A DNA stretch of 64,000 nucleotides from BD1-7 clade bacterium (GTDB taxonomy: Bacteria > Pseudomonadota > Gammaproteobacteria > Pseudomonadales > DT-91), in NCBI GenBank assembly GCA_902705865.1, contig CACSIO010000012.1, positions 310,001-374,000 of the forward strand, in the 5' to 3' direction. Both the position numbers and the translations under genes were made by a program. The notes beneath the pieces were generated by a model. The model saw nothing but the letters and a program-made list of their open reading frames with translations. It ran no database searches and was not told the origin of the DNA. Shown here one piece after another: positions 63,521 through 64,000 of the stretch. Positions within the stretch are counted from its first letter, which is position 1. Every line of letters starts with the position of its first letter.

Positions 63521-64000
63521 ATGATATCTCCACCGTTAGCATCTTACCCTGAGCCCCCGACTGTGCCAGGTTTGCCGATTATTGGTAGCGCGTTGCATGC
63601 GATGGGGCGTGACCCACGGGATTTTTTGATGGCGCAATACGACGCTTTGGGGCCGGTATTTCGTTTGAAAGCGATGCATATTGATTATGTGGTGATGGCT
63701 GGTCCGGATGCCAATCAGTTTGCTAATGTTGAGGGCCGCGGGTGTTTTGAATCCAACACCTTTTGGCGCGGGATGATGCATGAACTCGAGGCTGATAATT
63801 TTTTGATTGGCCTTGATGGAGACGATCACACCTATCTACGTAAGCTGTTTAAGGCTGACTTTTCCAAGGCTGCGATGGAGCCTCATGCTGATCGTATTTA
63901 TCAACTGTGTGTCGATATCTTTGCCCACCTAGAGCCGGGGCAGAAGATCGCAGTAGTTGAGCCCATGCTGCAACTAACGTCGCAGATGATCGGCTGCATT
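63521..64000 (+). CDS. Cytochrome P450, 5' part (runs past the window end)
   Basis: The frame from the ATG at 63521 stays open to the last base, giving 160 residues. PPTVPGLPIIGSALHAMGRD and the following DPRDFLMAQYDALGPVFRL are typical of the proline-rich start of a P450 (often CYP51/CYP7-like or fatty-acid types); GLDGDDHTYLRKLFKADFS contains the C-helix HxxxR region that contacts the heme propionates. The heme-binding Cys would be downstream of the window. Controlled by the divergent TetR gene, probably. Confidence 0.9.
   Translation, partial: MISPPLASYPEPPTVPGLPIIGSALHAMGRDPRDFLMAQYDALGPVFRLKAMHIDYVVMAGPDANQFANVEGRGCFESNTFWRGMMHELEADNFLIGLDGDDHTYLRKLFKADFSKAAMEPHADRIYQLCVDIFAHLEPGQKIAVVEPMLQLTSQMIGCI

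Noticed and set aside
1-64000. CRISPR arrays, insertion sequences, prophage or integrase genes, rRNA or tRNA genes
   Set aside because: None were found; no spaced direct-repeat array, transposase or integrase motif, or complete tRNA cloverleaf could be supported in this window.

Overview
The window looks like a chromosome segment of an aerobic Gram-negative gammaproteobacterium with moderate GC content. Several neighbourhoods resemble Pseudomonas and its marine relatives: uup / topA / a DUF6586 gene, a Fur-controlled fagA-fumC group, and a periplasmic katB-ankB pair. Lipid and electron-transfer functions recur throughout: two ETF-ubiquinone oxidoreductases, etfBA, an acyl-CoA synthetase, two cytochromes P450, a PaaI-like thioesterase and two MMPL-type RND proteins. 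This would suit a lipid- or hydrocarbon-using marine organism. That last point is inference; no 16S or other marker is present.

Layout. 1-4136: end of uup, topA with a good sigma70 promoter, and a translationally coupled DUF6586 gene. 4540-17821: transport and housekeeping (MMPL exporter, TcyP-like cystine carrier, SDR, first ETF-QO, BCCT carrier, an unknown protein, a PMA-type P-ATPase, GNAT, RDD and DUF998 proteins). 17921-22860: epoxide-hydrolase-like protein, thioesterase, and a TetR regulator with a second MMPL exporter; matching operator-like palindromes lie before both. 23125-24926: two unknown lipoproteins and a small ORF. 24965-26803: a cytochrome P450 fused to a DUF4345 membrane domain. 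28060-30995: a compact operon of a secreted PLC/S1-P1-like protein, a parvulin-like foldase and a membrane-anchored protein. 31179-37693: malate synthase G, a membrane-anchored unknown, a guanidine-II riboswitch with its Gdx/SugE exporter, an SSF symporter and a GNAT protein. 37872-44158: a complete TolC / adaptor / RND efflux operon, whose pump is unusually long. 44323-49804: cupin, hydrolase, an 11-copy pentanucleotide repeat, second ETF-QO, and divergent etfBA. 49848-55109: GNAT, methyltransferase, then the iron-sparing operon Fur box / fagA / fumC / flavodoxin / small protein. 55501-58699: acyl-CoA synthetase, nitronate monooxygenase and VOC protein. 59040-62728: GST, katB-ankB and divergent cytochrome b561. 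62782-64000: TetR regulator divergent from a second P450 cut by the window end.

How the parts fit. ETF (etfBA) collects electrons from acyl-CoA dehydrogenases and passes them through ETF-QO to quinone; the two ETF-QO copies suggest specialised or backup routes. The fagA operon would replace iron-dependent functions with an iron-free fumarase and flavodoxin under iron starvation. katB-ankB is a periplasmic peroxide defence. The features I consider most worth testing are the DUF4345-P450 fusion with its triple GTATAC control region, the PLC-like/parvulin/anchor operon, the long RND pump, and the twin TetR operators. The guanidine riboswitch is a clear example of a known class whose switching helix can be read directly from the sequence.
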